This document shows positions 62,377 through 64,000 of a DNA stretch of 64,000 nt, piece by piece (the stretch's first letter is position 1; each line of letters starts with the position of its first letter). Source of the stretch: Myxococcales bacterium (GTDB taxonomy: Bacteria; Myxococcota_A; Bradymonadia; UBA7976; UBA1532); assembly GCA_020633555.1 (NCBI GenBank), contig JACKDL010000028.1:6831-70830 (forward strand), written 5' to 3'. The translations under genes were made by a program, and so were the position numbers. Below the pieces are notes generated by a model, which was given only the letters and a program-made list of their open reading frames with translations, did not search any database and had not been told where the DNA came from.

Positions 62377-64000
62377 ATGATTCACCCCACCATCGAGCGG
62401 GCCATCGCGGAGGTTCGCGAGGGCGAGCACACACGCGCGCGGGCGCTGCTGATCTCGCCGAAGGTCGCGCTCACCGCCACGGGCGTGACGGGCAGCACCT
62501 GCGTGCTGGCCGACCGCGTTGTGCCCATCGCGCATGTGGAAGACCTGGGGCCCCAGGCGGGGGTGGCCTATCTGCACCTGGGCCAGCCCATCGAAGTGGT
62601 AGCCGCTCAGGCCACGGCCGAGGTGGACCTTCGCGAGGTCGTCGTGCTGGCCGCGCCCCACACCCAAGGTGCCAGCGCGACGGTCACGGACGTCGACGCC
62701 GTGTACTCGGGGGGGCGCACCCGCATCGAGGTCGAGGTCCACGGCCCCCTGGCGGACGATGGGCTGGGGATGCCCGCCTTTGTGGGCGACCGGCTGGTGG
62801 GGGTGGCCACCAAGGCCAACAGGGGCAGCAACATCATCCGGCTGGCGAAGGCGCACGGCTTGCCAGGGCCGAGCGATTGGGCGCCGGCCACCGAGACTCC
62901 GCCGGCCGAGGCCCACCGGGCCCACCCGCTGGCTTCCGACCTCGACCTGCCCGACACCGGCGCCGGGCGGGCCCTGGCGGCCGCCATCGAGGTGGACCGC
63001 GCGGATCAATGGGCCGCCCTGCGGCGCCGCATTCGCAAGGTGCCCGACTCGGTGACCGTGTTTCACGGGCACGTGGACCAGGTGCCCGAGGGTTTCGCCA
63101 AGCGAGTGCGCAACGACGTGGGTGAGTTGGGCGCCGACCACCAGGTGGCCTGGGTGCCGTTCAAGGATCACCCGCAGGAGGACGGCCCGGGCTCGGCCGA
63201 GGTGTGGCTGCAGCGCATCGCTCGCCGAGTGGGCAGCGGCGAGTCGGCCAAGGACGCCCTGTGCCGTGCTGCCCGTACCCGACCCCTGTTGCTGCTGCTC
63301 GAGGCCCCGCTGCCGGCCGACCCTCACGGCCCACAGGCAGCCATGATCGAGCGGTTGCTGACCGAGCTTCTGACCGACGTCCTGGCCAGCACGGAGCGTC
63401 AGAGCCTGGACACGCTGCTGGTGTTGCACAGCACTCGCCCGGGCGCAGCGTTCCTGGAGCGCGTCGAGCACTGGAAGGTGGCGGGTCACCCCGTGGCGGT
63501 GCTGGACGAGGCGGTCATGCCCGACTGGGACAGACACATTCGCCCTCACCTGCGCGACTTGGGCGTCAACGCCGAGCGGGTGGCGCAGGTGAAGGCCCAC
63601 TACGACTACCACCGCCGGCGCGGCCAGGGCTTCCGGCCGCTCATGCAGGTCATCCAGCAGGCGATCAACGGCGAGCCCATCCCGCCGGCCCCGACCGCCG
63701 GGGCCTCGACGCTGTCGTTCCATCAGAAGTTCGAGCTGGCCAACCTGGCAGCCCTGGTGTGGGCTGACCGGAAGCGCCGCACGACGTATCTGGGGATGGT
63801 CCTTGGGGAACGCGTGATGAGCACCCTGACCGACCACGCCATCCTGCTGGACCAGTGCGTGGACGATGTTGCCGCGCTGTCGCAGCGGGGCCTCTTGCCC
63901 CAGATGATCATGGCGCTGGCTCCGGCGACGCAGGACGCCGAGCTGTTGGCCCGGCTGGCCGCTTTCTACCTGACCCTCACCGGCGACCGCCTGGAGGATC
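62377..64000 (+). CDS. Effector-associated protein: dead trypsin-like, iSTAND-like, adaptor-like regions (runs off window)
   Basis: 541 codons are visible and the frame is open at the right edge. Residues ~20-160 have the strand order of a trypsin-like protease (ARALLISPKVALTATGV ... GMPAFVGDRLVGVATKA), but the usual TAAH is TATG (Gly36) and the GxSG serine block reads DDGLGMPAF (127-135). Residues ~206-400 (VDRADQWAALRRRI, SVTVFHGHVDQVPEGFAKRV) look like the inactive-STAND module of effector-associated proteins, lacking a Walker A loop. Residues ~455-530 (FELANLAALVWADRKRR to LLPQMIMALAP) resemble a death-like effector-associated adaptor. These names come from recalled families, not a search. 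The ATG has a perfect AAGGAG. Codon use is less GC-extreme than in the neighbouring peptidase gene. Confidence 0.6.
   Translation, partial: MIHPTIERAIAEVREGEHTRARALLISPKVALTATGVTGSTCVLADRVVPIAHVEDLGPQAGVAYLHLGQPIEVVAAQATAEVDLREVVVLAAPHTQGASATVTDVDAVYSGGRTRIEVEVHGPLADDGLGMPAFVGDRLVGVATKANRGSNIIRLAKAHGLPGPSDWAPATETPPAEAHRAHPLASDLDLPDTGAGRALAAAIEVDRADQWAALRRRIRKVPDSVTVFHGHVDQVPEGFAKRVRNDVGELGADHQVAWVPFKDHPQEDGPGSAEVWLQRIARRVGSGESAKDALCRAARTRPLLLLLEAPLPADPHGPQAAMIERLLTELLTDVLASTERQSLDTLLVLHSTRPGAAFLERVEHWKVAGHPVAVLDEAVMPDWDRHIRPHLRDLGVNAERVAQVKAHYDYHRRRGQGFRPLMQVIQQAINGEPIPPAPTAGASTLSFHQKFELANLAALVWADRKRRTTYLGMVLGERVMSTLTDHAILLDQCVDDVAALSQRGLLPQMIMALAPATQDAELLARLAAFYLTLTGDRLED

Noticed and set aside
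60766..63837. A 1,023-codon open frame on the minus strand over the S10 peptidase and the edge gene.
   Set aside because: Both plus-strand genes have catalytic or family motifs and good ribosome-binding sites; the minus frame is a high-GC shadow rich in His, Gly and Gln.

Overview
The window is very GC-rich bacterial DNA with almost no non-coding space. Nearly every codon ends in G or C, and no gap between genes exceeds about 215 bp. The content points to a myxobacterium-like organism (Myxococcota or a close deltaproteobacterial relative). At least ten predicted lipoproteins are present, many with a Cys-Asp-Asp start and Gly-rich or Asp/Gln/Gly linkers. Giant secreted proteins carry thrombospondin-3-type and MopE-type Asp/Cys repeats, and one ends in a MYXO-CTERM-like tail. 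NtrC-type regulation and an FHA plus winged-helix regulator also fit. No rRNA, tRNA, CRISPR array, insertion sequence or integrase gene was seen.

Region by region. 1-809 is the 3' part of an FHA/winged-helix regulator. 954-20481 is dominated by cell-surface and secreted proteins: a Gly-repeat lipoprotein, a penicillin-amidase-family lipoprotein, a CapA-like lipoprotein, a TSP3-repeat protein, a DNDGDG-repeat lipoprotein and an alpha/beta-hydrolase lipoprotein. Set among them are a DUF1444-type protein, an amtB-glnB ammonium operon and a YdeI/DUF1801-type protein with a CDGSH motif. 20516-33076 is a compact copper/heavy-metal island of two divergent operons. Leftward run a histidine kinase, a sigma54-dependent response regulator, a His-rich metal-binding lipoprotein, CopA and CopZ. 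Rightward run a TolC-like channel, CusB and CusA. The 206-bp divergent region between them carries a good -24/-12 promoter and two palindromes. 33117-46857 returns to surface proteins: a 1,695-residue MopE-repeat/beta-helix protein, a ferritin-like lipoprotein, a candidate zinc phospholipase-like protein coupled to a lipoprotein, a soluble HExxH protein and an FG-GAP/ASPIC-UnbV protein. 46914-51328 is a translationally coupled pair of a lytic transglycosylase and an AsmA-like/GT51 glycosyltransferase. 51400-62301 holds a VOC protein, a WG-repeat protein, a von Willebrand A protein, a zinc-ribbon protein, a PAS-GGDEF-EAL protein, an SPFH/NAD-kinase-like pair and a cytosolic-looking S10 peptidase. 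62377 to the right edge begins a large protein resembling the effector-associated (trypsin-like / inactive STAND / death-like adaptor) conflict proteins.

The clearest functional unit is the copper island. A His-rich membrane kinase probably senses metal and phosphorylates the NtrC-type regulator, which would act through the palindromes and the sigma54 promoter. CopZ/CopA would then export cytoplasmic Cu(I) and CusCBA would expel it from the periplasm. The most novel material is the edge gene at 62377, with an apparently dead trypsin-like domain and a hairpin over its ribosome-binding site, and the HExxH protein at 43481. Both use a less GC-extreme codon set than their neighbours. All functional statements are read from motifs by eye; no database search was possible.
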